The notes beneath the pieces are model-generated. The model saw only the letters and a list, made by a program, of their open reading frames with translations, had not been told where the DNA came from and ran no database searches. A stretch of 60,000 bases of DNA from Apostichopus japonicus (lineage: Eukaryota > Echinodermata > Holothuroidea > Aspidochirotida > Stichopodidae). Numbering within the stretch: position 1 is the first letter of the stretch; every line of letters starts with the position of its first letter. This document shows, one piece after another, positions 36,411 through 48,446 of this stretch. Made by a program: the position numbers and the translations under genes. The stretch lies in NCBI RefSeq assembly GCF_037975245.1, contig NC_092579.1:26897666-26957665 (forward strand), written 5' to 3'.

Positions 36411-36423
36411 GAGGTTGTGATCT

Positions 36424-38325
36424 TCAGGTATCTGTTGAATTACCTTTGCTGTTTTCTGATATCCATGTCATCACCTCTTTCAAACCTCTGCCATCTTTGG
36501 CACTGCACTGTATCACAGTGATGCTCTGTGATGCCGTCAGTACCAGGTCTTCCAGCTGCATGAGGTACATTAGCTCTGACACCGACAAACTGGATGACAT
36601 GTCACTGAAGACAAATGTGAACAGAGTATTAGAAGGACACTGGTGGCAAACAATGTGGACAGAGTATTGGGGGGACACTCTGGTGGCAACAATGCGGACA
36701 GAGTATTAGGACACTCTGGTGGCAAACAATGTGGACAGAGTTAGGAGGACACTGGTGGCAAAAAATATGGACAGAGTATAAGGAGGAGTTTGGAGTTTGC
36801 CAAAGAAAATTGCATAACAGGATTATCAGCTTAAAGTGTCTACTGGTATCTTTAAAGGAAATACATTCTGAAATTGCCACTGCAGCCCAGTTTATCCTCA
36901 ACTTGTAAGATCAACAATAATATATAAACAACAGAATTATACATCAGGATTTGCTTCTGCATATAATAGATCCCTTTAAACTTGGTCCTCTACCCTTGGC
37001 ACTCAATTAGTATGCCTAATAATACTGTATCTGCTTGAAATTGTGACTTACATTTTATTGAGGAGAACTAAAACTGAAGCGCTCTGAAGCTGATCCGAGG
37101 CCAACGTTGTCAACAGGAGGATGGTAGAAGCAGAGATTTGGGATGGACTAGAAGCATCAACCATGAACTTGAGAGGGAAAAAACAAGAGACAAGATAACC
37201 AATAAAATTCTTGAGCCCCTCAATTTGCATGCAAGAAAAAAAAGGGGTTTTCCCCATCTGTATGATGGTGCAGGTACATTTGCCTTGTCTGTGATCTAAC
37301 AGTGTATTCTGACAATGATGTTAATGTTGGAAGCCATTGTCCTCTGGGGTGCATTCGATCACCTAGACATTAAAGGGCAACGGTACTGGCCCAAAATATG
37401 CTAGAAAATCAAATAATGGTCACTAATATTCAACCATCAATTAGTATATTACTGTTATCCTAATATCATTTTCCCACACTGGGACATCTCATATTGTCTG
37501 AATAATATAGAAGCAAACCCAACCATCATGTAATTAACTTACAGTATGATATGATAGACATGTGATAGAGTGAATACTTGAGCAAGTTTAAAAATGACAT
37601 CGCAGAATCACTACATATGGGTTTCAGAAAATATCATTACAATTCTGTTTTCTTTAATACTTAAAACCACCAACAGGAAATCACAAAGGTATTCAATAGC
37701 CAGAAACATATAGATCAAGATTGTAAATTTGCTTCTCTGCTTGTGGCTTGCTTCATTGGTTGATATTTTCTACCAATGACAATGCCACGATTCAGCCACA
37801 CCCCCCACATTAACCAATCCTTGAACATTTCTCTTATTTTTTTTTCTCTGAGAAATCAAGGCATTCATATTATTTTGTAGCTAGTCACCGACACATTAAA
37901 AGACTGACAAACCATGTGATGAAGTGTTACAAATAAGTGTCTCAACAGAAGGTACCCAACTTCAAAAAAGTCAGTCTGCTTTGCCAGAAAGACTATGAGC
38001 TCTTTGAGGAGAGTAGCAACTCCTGCATGGGTCTACTGTATTATACTTTCATACTATGCACAGTATATATGAATGATGTACAGAAGCCTAATTTGAAAGT
38101 GATACTAGGTGAATGCTGATATGGTAACAACATGAATTTGATAATTATCAACAAATTACACCCATTTGGAACTGGACAGAATTCTTCAGTTGAGACAGGA
38201 CTTACGAGAATGACATTAGTATCATTCAGATATGTTGGCCAGATAGGAGCCATGGCACCTCCAAGCTCCCGTACCGTCACTTCCCTTTTCTTTTCAACTG
38301 TCAGATTAGAGAGATTGGTTCCAAC
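36424..38325 (-). CDS. ARL16: ARL16 exons 4-6 (switch regions, NKID, SAK)
   Basis: Exon 4 (38325-38206) encodes VGTNLSNLTVEKKREVTVRE then LGGAMAPIW. Exon 5 (37167-37052) encodes FMVDASSPSQISAST and ends inside the Ile codon of NKID. Exon 6 (36604-36424) encodes DMSSSLSVSELMYLMQLEDL, IQCSAKDGRGLKEVMTWI and the stop (TGA at 36426-36424). All junctions are GT-AG and the residues align with human ARL16 throughout. Confidence 0.92.
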
Positions 38326-41300
38326 CTAGGATTGATAATTAGTGTGAAGATAACACAATTGTATTTATGCTGTTTATGAGTCTATAGCAGTACATGCACA
38401 GTAAATCATCCACTTTGAATATGCATGCTCGGTCAGGTTCAACATATCATTTAGCAGCCTTTGTGATCATACAGACAGCAGGTATTCCAAAACCCAAGAG
38501 AAATTTGTTGTATTATAGAAGATGATATTTTATTAAATAAAGAAAAGAAATATGTAGCTGATGGGGATGCTGTTTTTGGAACAGCTTTTTTTTCACACAC
38601 CCAAAAAACAATCATAACTAAATAAAAAATAGAATGAAAATAGAGAAATAAATATTGTAATAACATACAACTGTAACCAAACGAAAGCAAAATAAGAAGC
38701 AAAGCATATTAGAGGCTACCTAATACTGCAACACAAGGGCGTAGGAACCGGGGGGGCTGGGGGGTGCCAGCCCCCCCAGTGAAAAATGTGGAGGGGCGGA
38801 AGTATCATTCCGCCCCCCTTTTTCATTTCCAAATGAGAAAAAAATGTCATTTGGAGCACCAAATTGCATCAAAGTCCAGGTGAAAATACAAAATTAAGTT
38901 TACAAAATGGAGTGGGTGTTGAAGTGTGCTATATTGCACCAAATTGCATCTGAGGCCACCTGGAAATGCACAAAATTCCAAAGGGGAGGGGGACACCCCC
39001 TCCCCCAGGCCGGCCATCAGTCTTCAGCCCCCCCACTCAAAAGTACCTTCCTACGCCACTGCTGCAACAAGATATCTCATGATACTAATGCTGATAGTTC
39101 CAGGTACACTTGGAATGATTTGGACATTTGGAGATATGGGCACAGAACTGTTCCTGGCAAACAGGATCTCATAAAATTACTGTAATAGACATGATACAGT
39201 TTTCTTAAAGCAATGTGAAAATTGCCATAGGATATCAACTTCATGTAATACATCTTTCTCTCATACCATCCTCCCCTCCCTACACCCCCCAAGCACCCCC
39301 CCTTTTCATCACAATATTCAAGTTGTTCCCAGAGGTGTTACCCATGGATAATTCACCATTCAGTGTGTGAAATTCCTAATTTTCGCAACAAGGCAGTTAT
39401 AATATGTGTATATCAAACCAGTGATTAATTTATTCGGTATTGCACAGTAAAATGCTATGCAAAATGCTATGCAAAATGCTATACAAATGCAAATAGTGAA
39501 CATCGGTTATTGTATACAGGATGCTTAACATGTTAAAGACACAAATTTGAGAAACAAAACTACTACATTCAATTTGAACAGTCAATTTATGTTTCTTGCA
39601 GTGAAAAAGTAAATGAATGGAAAGAACAGTACAGAAGCCTACCGTTGGAATGGTGGCGGGAACATCAGTGAATGTAACAGTGCCATCACTGGATATTTCT
39701 GGACACAACATATTAAGGAATTCAATTAAACAATGAAGTGTAGCTAAATCAGAGAAAGAAATATGAAACATATCATACATAAAAAGGACAAGATGTTTGT
39801 CAAAGCTTTTAGTGAGTGAAACTAGAGAAATATGAAAAAAGTTACAGGGTGTGACATGTACTGCAATAAATGCAATGTCTTCACAACATTCAATTTCATG
39901 GTTTCAACATCTAGGAATAAAGACCTCTCATGACCTCGTTGCCCCTCCCATCACTGTCTGCTTTTAACCCTCATCTTCTGCTCTCCACCACTCATCTTCT
40001 CTTCTCCTTGATCTCCCACCCCTTCCTCTATTGTCCTCTTGTCCCATTTTGACCTTCTCTGCTGTCAAACATTCTCTTTGTTACTCTTCTGCAAAGTTTA
40101 CCCTCATTTTATCTCCTGTAGCCCTTTCACCCTAATTGGGTTTCCTTTCTTCTCACTGCCCATTTGTCCCTGCTTGTTTGTCTAGTGCACTTCTATCTGT
40201 TACTTAAATTTTCCGATTAATGAATTTGTCCATCTGACAGTGACTTTCTAATTTACTGTCTTCCCTGTTCTCATTCAGTCTGTATCTGAAAAAGATGTAA
40301 ACTGCTATGATGGAAAAATCTATAATGTATATGTTTACCTACCACTTTGCTAACAGTCTTTTTTTCTTCTCTATCCCTCTGATTTATAGTATACTTTGCA
40401 TCAGTTTGCATTATCATATTTTTTAACACTGTTGGTGTCAAAGGAAGGGCATGCTGAAAATGTGTTTATGTACTTGATGATCTGCATAAAGATTCACTTT
40501 TTTCACTAATTCGTATAAATCACTATAAATAGGTGTGAAGCTCTACCTGCCGATTATCAGCACAACAGAAACTATGTATGCTTCAGAAGTGACTAGTCAG
40601 GAAAATGCTGTGCAAATTTCAATATGTTAAATGGTAGAGACAGGTATATGGTGCTTAAGTTAACTTACCGTTCCCAGCTAACTTGGGAGTAACGATGAAT
40701 GGAGACCTACAAAACATGATAAAAAGTGTATATCCCAAGTGGAAAGGTGAAAAGCCTGAAAATATACTTATGAACTAAATAATATTGACAAACATGGCTA
40801 TACCGCCTAACATGTTCAGCTTACATTAACAATGTATCCAGAAGAGAACTAGATTCTGGTTTCAACAAAACATTTAGACTGTAAACTGCTGCCAACTCAA
40901 ATTCCAAGTAACAAGAGGTAGCTAGTGTGGAACAAAGAACAGCATTTTCATTGGAATGCCAGTTAAATATACTGAGAGATTGTCTGACAATTATAAAGAA
41001 TGCAAACATGGTCATTACTAGTAGTATAGTCAGTAGTGCAAAGTTCGGCATACTGTGAAGTTCGGACACCCTAAGAAATACACGATTTTACCATGACAAC
41101 TTACAGGAAGAGCCAAATTTCACCAAAAAGTACGAAGCTACAGTTATTTTCTCTCCAAAATGGCCCGTGTGCAAGAAAATACTTACATATTAGTCAATAA
41201 AATGACCGAGATATATGAAGTCTGTTATAATTACTGAAAAAGCAACTGCGCCACCAATTTTATCGCCAGCGCCACACTGTGGGTTGCGTGTCCGAACTTC

Positions 41301-41831
41301 ACAATACTCTAGCAAAGAAATACCAGTTCCACAATCACGAAGAATCTTCTTGGAATACAACGTGAAAACAGTTTGCAGGAAAGAAAGTTTGGCCGTGTAT
41401 CGTACTATAACACAATTCTCCCACCATATGAAGTTTATTTTCCGGTGATTTATACCAGAAGATTTAGTTTTGGGGTGTTTTAAGTCTTAAGTGTCCGAAC
41501 TTCGAAGTCACCATGCTACTACACTGTACAATTATCATGTTACAAGCAAGGCTATCCTCGACTCAGTTGTTTCAAGAGTCTGAGTGTGCCCTAACTACAC
41601 AAGTTTATATTAGGCCCCAATACATATATAATGTGTAATGGGTAGATGTAATAATAATCAACACTGCGGAGACGAAAGTGGAAGCTATTTGACCATTTCT
41701 GAATGTAGCCTAGGCCTGCCCTTTGATAGGCCGAAGCTTACGCTCATAACATTGTTTCGGGAAAGGATACTTTTCAGCCTCTTCAGGAGCAGCGTCTTAC
41801 CAGTACCAGTTGCACCGATGAGAAGGCACAT
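36424..41831 (-). CDS. ARL16: ARL16-like small GTPase (ARF family), six coding exons
   Basis: Divergent ARF-like GTPase. Exons in transcript order: 41831-41742, 40706-40669, 39688-39643, 38325-38206, 37167-37052, 36604-36424. They join in frame to 196 aa (human 197, which has a longer N-terminus). Residues 6-13 GATGTGKT form the P-loop; PTVGTNL is switch I. RELGG (77-81) replaces the usual DxGG, as in human ARL16. NKID (135-138) and SAK (171-173) are the guanine-base motifs. There is no N-terminal myristoylation glycine. The ATG at 41831 follows an in-frame TAG about 40 bp upstream in the same stretch. The exon 1-3 joins are the uncertain part: an alternative splice skips 40706-40669. Known mammalian roles concern ciliary/Golgi traffic and RIG-I binding; role here is inferred. 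Confidence 0.88.
36612..36790. repeat. ~39-bp minisatellite in ARL16 intron 5
   Basis: About four and a half imperfect units of GGACAGAGTATTAGG/ACACTCTGGTGGCAACAATG. The array starts within about 10 bp of the exon 6 acceptor, so it occupies the polypyrimidine/branch region of that intron on the - strand. Confidence 0.85.
38734..39061. mobile_element. 328-bp MITE, hAT-like, 8-bp target-site duplication
   Basis: The left end CAAGGGCGTAGGAACC and the right end TTCCTACGCCACTG form an inverted repeat of about 14 bp (CAAGGGCGTAGGAA against CAGTGGCGTAGGAA). CTGCAACA flanks both sides (38726-38733 and 39062-39069). The interior has G-rich and C-rich runs and no transposase. It sits in ARL16 intron 3. 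Confidence 0.85.
39643..40706 (-). CDS. ARL16: ARL16 exons 2-3 (splice model uncertain)
   Basis: Exon 2 (40706-40669, 38 nt) has TTTTGTAG| before and |GTAAGT after. Exon 3 is used from 39688 (ATCCAG|TGATGG) to 39643 (ACG|GTAGGC), encoding DGTVTFTDVPATIPT. In the alternative, exon 3 starts at 39698 (TGTCCAG|AAATAT), exon 2 is skipped and a weak donor AAAA|GTATCC inside exon 1 is used. That also keeps frame (177 aa) and gives KRLKKISSDG, close to human KRLQKLSSRDG. Confidence 0.6.
41054..41303. mobile_element. 250-bp inverted-repeat element (MITE-like) in ARL16 intron 1
   Basis: TGTGAAGTTCGGACAC (41054-41069) is perfectly inverted at 41288-41303 (GTGTCCGAACTTCACA), flanked on both sides by ATAC. 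Related half-motifs lie just outside: CAAAGTTCGGCA at 41039 and GTGTCCGAACTTCG at 41491. The 250-bp element may therefore be nested in, or part of, a larger element of the same family. Confidence 0.6.
41742..41831 (-). CDS. ARL16: ARL16 exon 1 (start codon and P-loop)
   Basis: The exon opens MCLLIGATGTGKTLLLKRLK, with the Walker A motif only five residues from the Met, and ends at AGC|GTAAGC in phase 0. The context AGAATGT has A at -3. Confidence 0.85.
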
Positions 41832-42418
41832 TCTGCCAGAAGTACGAGGTTTGTAAGCCTTTTGTAACCTCTATCAACTTGTCAACAAATTTAAGACTAA
41901 GCAGCGATAAACTTGAATGACAAATCCACTTAACCTGCATTAATCAGGCAATAACAAACCAAACCAGTATGTATAGGTTAGCACAGCTGAAGCTCACATA
42001 ACACAGAGCGTCTATGGGTTGTTCATGGTTACCTAACTTCAGTATAATGGTATGAATCTAACGTCGATTTATACTCAATGATTCTTTGCACCGAAAGTGG
42101 AAAATGTATGGATGGTCATATTAATGATAACGACTGTAACAATTAAGCATAAAGGTGTCCCGCAAGGGCTTACATTCCCGTAAGCGCTTCCATATTTGCC
42201 TGAACCATTGAGTACAAGGGGAAAAAGCTTCTGAAGGTTAGATCTAAAAATAGTATATGTGTAATGTACCTTATGCATATGTGTGCGAAGTGATTGTACA
42301 GGAAGTGAGCGTTAACGTTTCCAGGTCATTCGATGTTTCATTACTGAGTGATACAGCAAGAAGAAAGAAATTTACGTCTACAGATTCGTTAACTGATTTA
42401 AGAAATTTGGAAGTAATC
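41832..42418. promoter_or_regulatory. Head-to-head interval of ARL16 and HGS, probable bidirectional promoter
   Basis: The two start codons face away from each other across 587 bp. No TATA box is evident near either gene. Short upstream ATGs occur on the HGS side, for example ATGTTTCATTACTGA at about 42334. An in-frame ATG at 42257 would add 54 residues to HGS. The paired layout is the same as in human, which supports shared regulation; the core elements themselves were not identified. Confidence 0.6.
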
Positions 42419-45400
42419 ATGTTTTCGTCAAAAACGCCATTTGATAAAAATCTTGGTAAGTTGTTCCGAAAGATCCCAATGACATATATGCTTCTCAGTA
42501 CCCAAAAGAACATCGTTGGCTATCCTAACACTGTCACTAGTGTTACACCACTTACAGTATTAAGTCAACGATGTTGTGTCAACATATTCTAGTTTAGGCC
42601 GTATTGTTATTGTCAGTATAACGTTAGGCCAAGTTCAGCCTAGGCTTAACATACAGTACAAGCTTTACAATTTGTCGTATGAATGCACACTGCTTTGTTA
42701 ATTGAATCCTCCTAATTCCAAATGCAGCTCTGGCACTGGGGATGGTTTTGCTGTAGAAATCACAAGTTTTCAAAGGCTGTAGCCTAAGCTAATTTGGAAC
42801 AGCAAATACTAACATTAACAAATAGATGATTGGAGACGAGCACTTAACTTAGGGCCTATAGGAAGTTAGCGTACTAAATAGTGCAGATCCAAAGCCGAGG
42901 AGCAGACGAAGAAGTACAGCATGTTTTAGGCCAAGAAGTCATTTGTAAGGCTTGGCAGTGTTTGAATTTTCTGCTGGTTTCTGTTTGGCTGCTGTTTCCC
43001 AACAAATCAGTGGAATAGCTTGACAATTTTTGTGACCAAACTGGGCTATATCATTGACAACTCATTTTCGAGAACACTTGTTGCTTAAATTTTTAATAAA
43101 TAAAAATTGTTAAAGTGGAAATGGGTGACAAACATACTAATGGTGTGTATTTTCACTTGTATGTTTGTCACTTAATTCTGTTTCTTTGAACTTACAGATA
43201 AAGCTACCAGCCAACTTCTGTTTGAACCAGATTGGGATGCTACATTACAAGTCTGTGATTCAGTCCGGCAGCAGGATGTCACGTGAGTGCAAATATTTTC
43301 TTCACCACCCGGGAAATTAGACGGTTTTGAGGGGATATAATTCTGGTGTGCAAGATTGGCCATGGTTTTGATAATTTAGAAATTAGTGACTTTCTCAGTT
43401 TTTCCAAAGGAAGGGACAATAGAGGTCATTAATTTGTTTGTAGTAGGAACTTAAAATGTTTATAAGAATTTCTTTTCGCAGATGGTTGTGAATGAATGGA
43501 ATTATTTGCCTTCAGGAGTCTTTTGTCCTTCTCACAGTGCCAATGGATTTAAGAATGCCGAACAGATGGTTCTTTTAAGAATTGAACAGGACTTGATGGG
43601 GATTTTTTGTCTCTCCTGCTCTTTGTCTTCTCCTAATCTAAATTAACTTGGGAAAGCTAACCAAACATATGTCATGAAGTACAGTGGCTGATAATTCTGG
43701 CAGTGGTACTATTGTTTTCAAAACACAATGATCATTTTTCTGTTTATAATTTACTTAAATGGATGAACAGTATGGTTTTCGTCTGGCTTTTAGTGCTGAA
43801 TTTAGTATATTAAGACCACTTTCCTGTTTCACTTGGTAAAATAGAAAAAAAAGTTAGCTAGGCTATTATTGTTTTATATTATTATCAGCGAGGCTTTTAT
43901 TAGATAGGCTATTATGAAATGAAGAATTAACTAAATCCCCCCTTTTGTTCACTCTCTTACAGAGCAAAGTATGCCTTGACACAGGTAAAGAAGAAGCTAC
44001 AGGATAAAAACCCAAGAGTTGGGTTATATGCCCTTCAAGTGAGTTTGTAAATACTTTTTGTTCCTACCAAGAAACACACTAATCAATTGAAACTACATTT
44101 TTAATCTTGAGTATATTCTTTGGAGAAGAGTGAAGAATTTATTTTGTTAATTTTAAATTAATTAATTACCCCAGGAAAAGTTATTTTTATAGTAGTCCTC
44201 TTCTCATCTGCCATCATATTTTTACCCACTTTGTCTTCTTTCTCATTAAGGCTTTTAAGCAGATTTAATAAACACAAATGCAGCTTTAGGATGTTCAAAA
44301 TGATGCTCTAATTTCTGATATAGAAAGTTGCCTACCAACATCTGATATGAATGTATTGTATTTTCCTTTGTTGAGTTTGGGTTTTATTTACTAACTTGAA
44401 GGAGTTTAAGAGAGCTTGAAAACGTGTGACTGTTTGTCTTAATATTCAACAAACTTACAACATACCTTTTCTTTTACCGTGTTCCCTGTGTGGGCTTTAC
44501 TTTTTACTTTTTCAAAAAGAACCAGATGTGCTAACATTTGCATTGTTTTGGTCAACAGGTGTTGGAGTCTTGCATGAAGAACTGTGGAAATCCAATCCAT
44601 GAGGAGGTAGCAACAGGTCCATTCATGAACGAGATGAAAGATTTGGTCAACGTAAGCTCTTTTAATACCCATGATACCCATATTAACCTCTTAAGTGAAG
44701 ATTGGATTTCTAGAGTTCAAAATCTTTCTCCAATTATATGAAATATGAAGCAAATTTATCAGACCTTATTTTGTTTCAAAAGATTGCTAATTAGCAATTA
44801 AGTTAAAAGAATAAATAGTCCAGAGTTCTTTCATTTTGCTTTAAATTACCTCTGAAAGATATAACGATACTACGCCAAACTGGTTTGCTCATCATAGAAA
44901 GACTGAGAGAACGCAGATTGTTTGAGTATAATCCCAACTGCCAGAAGTTTTTAGCAGTAGGAACATGGCTGTGATGTGTTTTGCAGTGTATGAAAATATA
45001 GCTGAGGCCTCTTTTTGCTGGACCTTTCAAAATAACCCTTGTAGCCATTAGTATATATATATAATATTTTAGATTGTTTACCTGCATATAGGTTGTACTT
45101 GTTTGATATTTTCCAGGCCAAGAATTTCACAATTTAAGTCACCTCCTAAAGAATGCCAGTGGATAAATATCTACTGGCTAAAACCAAATGGAGTTTGTGT
45201 GATTGAAAAGGTCCTTAAAGCATTTGTTTGGTTATAATTGCATAAAATTGCTAAAATTAATCAATGGTAGACATTTTACTGTCGGTCCCCAGGGTTCCCG
45301 GGTAACCGTTCCCATCACTATTCTCTCGGATTATCAACGACGGTTAAAAAATTTGTCCCATTTCTAATATGATGCCTGAGTCAAACCTCCACTCCTGGTT

Positions 45401-48400
45401 AGTGAGTCAAAAATGAGTGAAATAAAAATGTTCATTTCTGATGATTACAGTCCTCCAATGATGCTCTGAAAAATAAAGCTAAGGAACTACTGCAGGCCTG
45501 GGCTCATGCTTTCAGAAATGAAGCCAAGTTGAAGATTGTTGTGGATACATTCAACCAGATGAAAAGTGACGGTAAAGTTAACTGCTCATTTTCTACTCTT
45601 TTTCTCTGTTTTCATATTTTTGAGTTTGGTTGGAAGCTGGTAAGAGATAGACAACTTGTTTCTACAGGCCTTTGGAGAACATCAGAAAGATTTTAATTCC
45701 GTTTGTAGTACAGTTTCTCCTACTACGGTATATGTAAATGAGCGATTATAACGATAGGCGTTTTCTTGTGTGGGCGTACATGTATATAGTGTAGCGTTAG
45801 GCTATGGTGCACTTGTATCGATGCATCGCTGTTTAATAACGTAACGGAGGTTTTTAAACGTATCGGGCGCGGCGCGTTGATTGTGTTGCGTGCGTGTAAC
45901 TTGTGTGAGTGTGTGCGTGTGGTGTGAGAGAACTTTCTTGTGTTTGAAAATGTTTGGCAGAGCTTATGAATGAGGGAGTGAATACGGATGGTTGACCGGT
46001 CAACACTTGTGAGCGAGTGAGTACGTTTGAGTTATATGTGTATGTGTGAAGTGAGCTTGAGACTTGTAAGTAAATTATATTTTATATTTAGTTTGCTCCA
46101 GTTAATTATTATTAAATTATTTAAGTTTACCGTTAATCTTTTGTTCCTGCGTTATCTTTACAACTTCTCTCCCCTGAGTCATCATACTTTTGGGAGGGCA
46201 CGCCAGTACGGAAAACCCCTAAACTTACATTGGTGTCAGAAGTGTTGGAGTACTGGCTTAGTTTTAAAGATTTCGCAGAGGCACGTACGTAATTTTAGTT
46301 AAAAGAAAAGTAAACAAGTAAAGTTGTTAGCGAATTTTATTCAAGATTTTATTTCAATATCGTATTAAATTATTAAATCATATTATAAGGAATTAAACAA
46401 AAAGGAAAAAAGGAAAGTCAGGGGGAGATGCAAAATCCAAGAAAAGTGGGAGGAAGATGTCTACATCATAGCTAAACAACCTAACCCGGACATACCAGTA
46501 TATGTGATATTTCCTGAGAATGGAAAAGGAAAGAAACAAGTAATCCACAGAAACGAGCTGAAATTGTGCACCTTCCAGGAAGACATGAAACCGGACGATG
46601 ATAAAAATTAAACGTCCCCAACCTGAAAGAAAAGGAAGAAGTCATGCATCCACTATATACTTGGAGGAGGCCAATCAAGAAAATCGAAGAGAAAAAGCCA
46701 CAAGAAAATGCGGTTGAGAAAATAACAAATTCTACTCAAATAAGAAGATCCGAAAGGAGTAATAAAGGATTTCCGCCGCCACGTTTTGGAACTAATGCAA
46801 TCACAACGGACACCACTGTCTTTGACCTGGGGTGGGTTTAATTAGCTCATTGATTAGTTTATTCTGAATGTGTGACAATTTTTAAGACAATTACAAATTT
46901 TAGGATGATTTTCTGATGCATCGATGCAAATTTGCCATAGACCTGTAAAGCTGTTCATATGTGTGCGCCGATACACGATGCATGCAGTGTTGTGGTTATT
47001 TATGAAATTTTTATTTTAATTATTTTATTCTAAGTAGTCCTTTTATGTGAGGTTTGATAAGAAGTGGCTGATCTCGATTACTACAATTGTTACGGACTCG
47101 AGCTCCGTTTGAGAGAGAAGGACTTTGAGTCAAACTGGCTGTCTAAGCCTAGGCATAAGTACCTACCTCCTTCTAGGTAGCGAGGAATGTGACTATTTTT
47201 AGTCTGTGTTTTAGGTGGAAAGAAAGTGTAAATGAGCGATTGTAAAGATTGACTAGTTTTAGACTTCAGGAGAAGTCTGCGTTTCAGGTGGAAAGAGTGT
47301 AAATGAGCGATTATAACGATAGGCGTTTTCTTGTGTGAGCGTACATGTATATAGTGTAGCGTTAGGCTATGGTGCACTTGTATCGATGCATCGCTGTTTA
47401 ATAACGTAACGGAGGTTTTTAAATGTATCGGGCGCGGCGCGTTGATTGTTTTGCGTGCGTGTAACTTGTGTGCGTGTGTGCGTGTGGTGTGAGAGAACTT
47501 TCTTGTGTTTGAAAATGTTTGGCAGAGCTTATGAATGAGGGAGTGAATACGGATGGTTGACCGGTCAACACTTGTGAGCGAGTGAGTACGTTTGAGTTAT
47601 ATGTGTATGTGTGAAGTGAGCTTGAGACTTGTAAGTAAATTATATTTTATATTTAGTTTGCTCCAGTTAAGTGTTATTAAATTAATTAAGTTTACCGTTA
47701 ATCTTTTGTTCCTGCGTTATCTTTACAACTTCTCTCCCCTGAGTCATCATACTTTTGGGAGGGCACGCCAGTACGGAAAACCCCTAAACTTACATATAGA
47801 TACCAAAGATTTGATTTCTACATTTTGGCAGCTCAAAGTTTATGTAGATAGCATCACTAGGAATGGTTACATTTGATCATAAAGACTTTAAGACATATCA
47901 TAACAATTTCCTGGTGATTTCAGATAGATAAAAAAATGCAGATAAGTGCAAGGCAAGTCATGTCAAGAAATCCCCATTTCACTCTGCTCATTTAAGATTG
48001 AAACAGGTTGTTCAACTTAAAGAACTTTATGGTTAATAAACAACAGAATGATATATTGGATTCTAATCTGTCAAAATTAACGTTAACAAGAGCTTTGATG
48101 AGCTACTGGAAGTGGTGTGGAGATTTATCATAGGAAGTACTTTCAATATTGTATCTGGCAATTACATGTGAATAATATAGCACTTCGTGTAATGAAGCAC
48201 TTGGCAATTATTTCAACATTCTTTCTGCAGACGTCAAAAAGTGAGAAAAAAAGTGCATCGCCATGATTGTTTGTGATTGTTAAACGACACATAAGTGTAA
48301 TAGAAACTAATTATGATTCATATATGTACACATGAATATTCATTTATTTTGGATGTATCATCAACAATAATGTCATTGTTTCTTTCTGGTCAGGTCATTC

Positions 48401-48446
48401 ATTCCCAGAGTTGAAGGAGAGTGACGCGATGTTCGTAGCCGAAAAG
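42419..48446 (+). CDS. HGS: HGS exons 1-6: VHS domain
   Basis: Residues 1-155. Exon 1 MFSSKTPFDKNL joins exon 2 DKATSQLLFEPDWD, matching human LLDKATSQLLLETDWE. Exons 3-5 read KYALTQVKKKLQDKNPRVGL, VLESCMKNCGNPIHEEVA and LLQAWAHAFRNEAK, the helical solenoid that binds ubiquitin. Exon 6 ends SDAMFVAEK. The 2.8-kb intron between exons 5 and 6 contains the LTR retrotransposon. Confidence 0.95.

Larger units (their letters stand above)
45733..47794 (+). mobile_element. Deleted Ty3/Gypsy LTR retrotransposon in HGS intron 5
   Basis: 2062 bp with two direct 497-bp LTRs (45733-46229 and 47298-47794), both starting TGTAAATGAGCG and ending CCTAAACTTACA, with a TATA duplication on each side. Next to the 5' LTR, TGGTGTCAGAAGTGTTGGAG at 46231 is a tRNA-type primer binding site. 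AGGTGGAAAGAG at 47286-47297 is the polypurine tract. The 1.07-kb interior keeps only the pol C-terminus; gag, protease, RT and RNase H are missing. It is a non-autonomous deletion derivative in the same orientation as HGS. Confidence 0.93.

Noticed and set aside
46027-47876. Pair of similar open frames starting MSYMCMCEVSLRLVSK
   Set aside because: They are the same LTR sequence in both LTRs; no known LTR protein is expected there.
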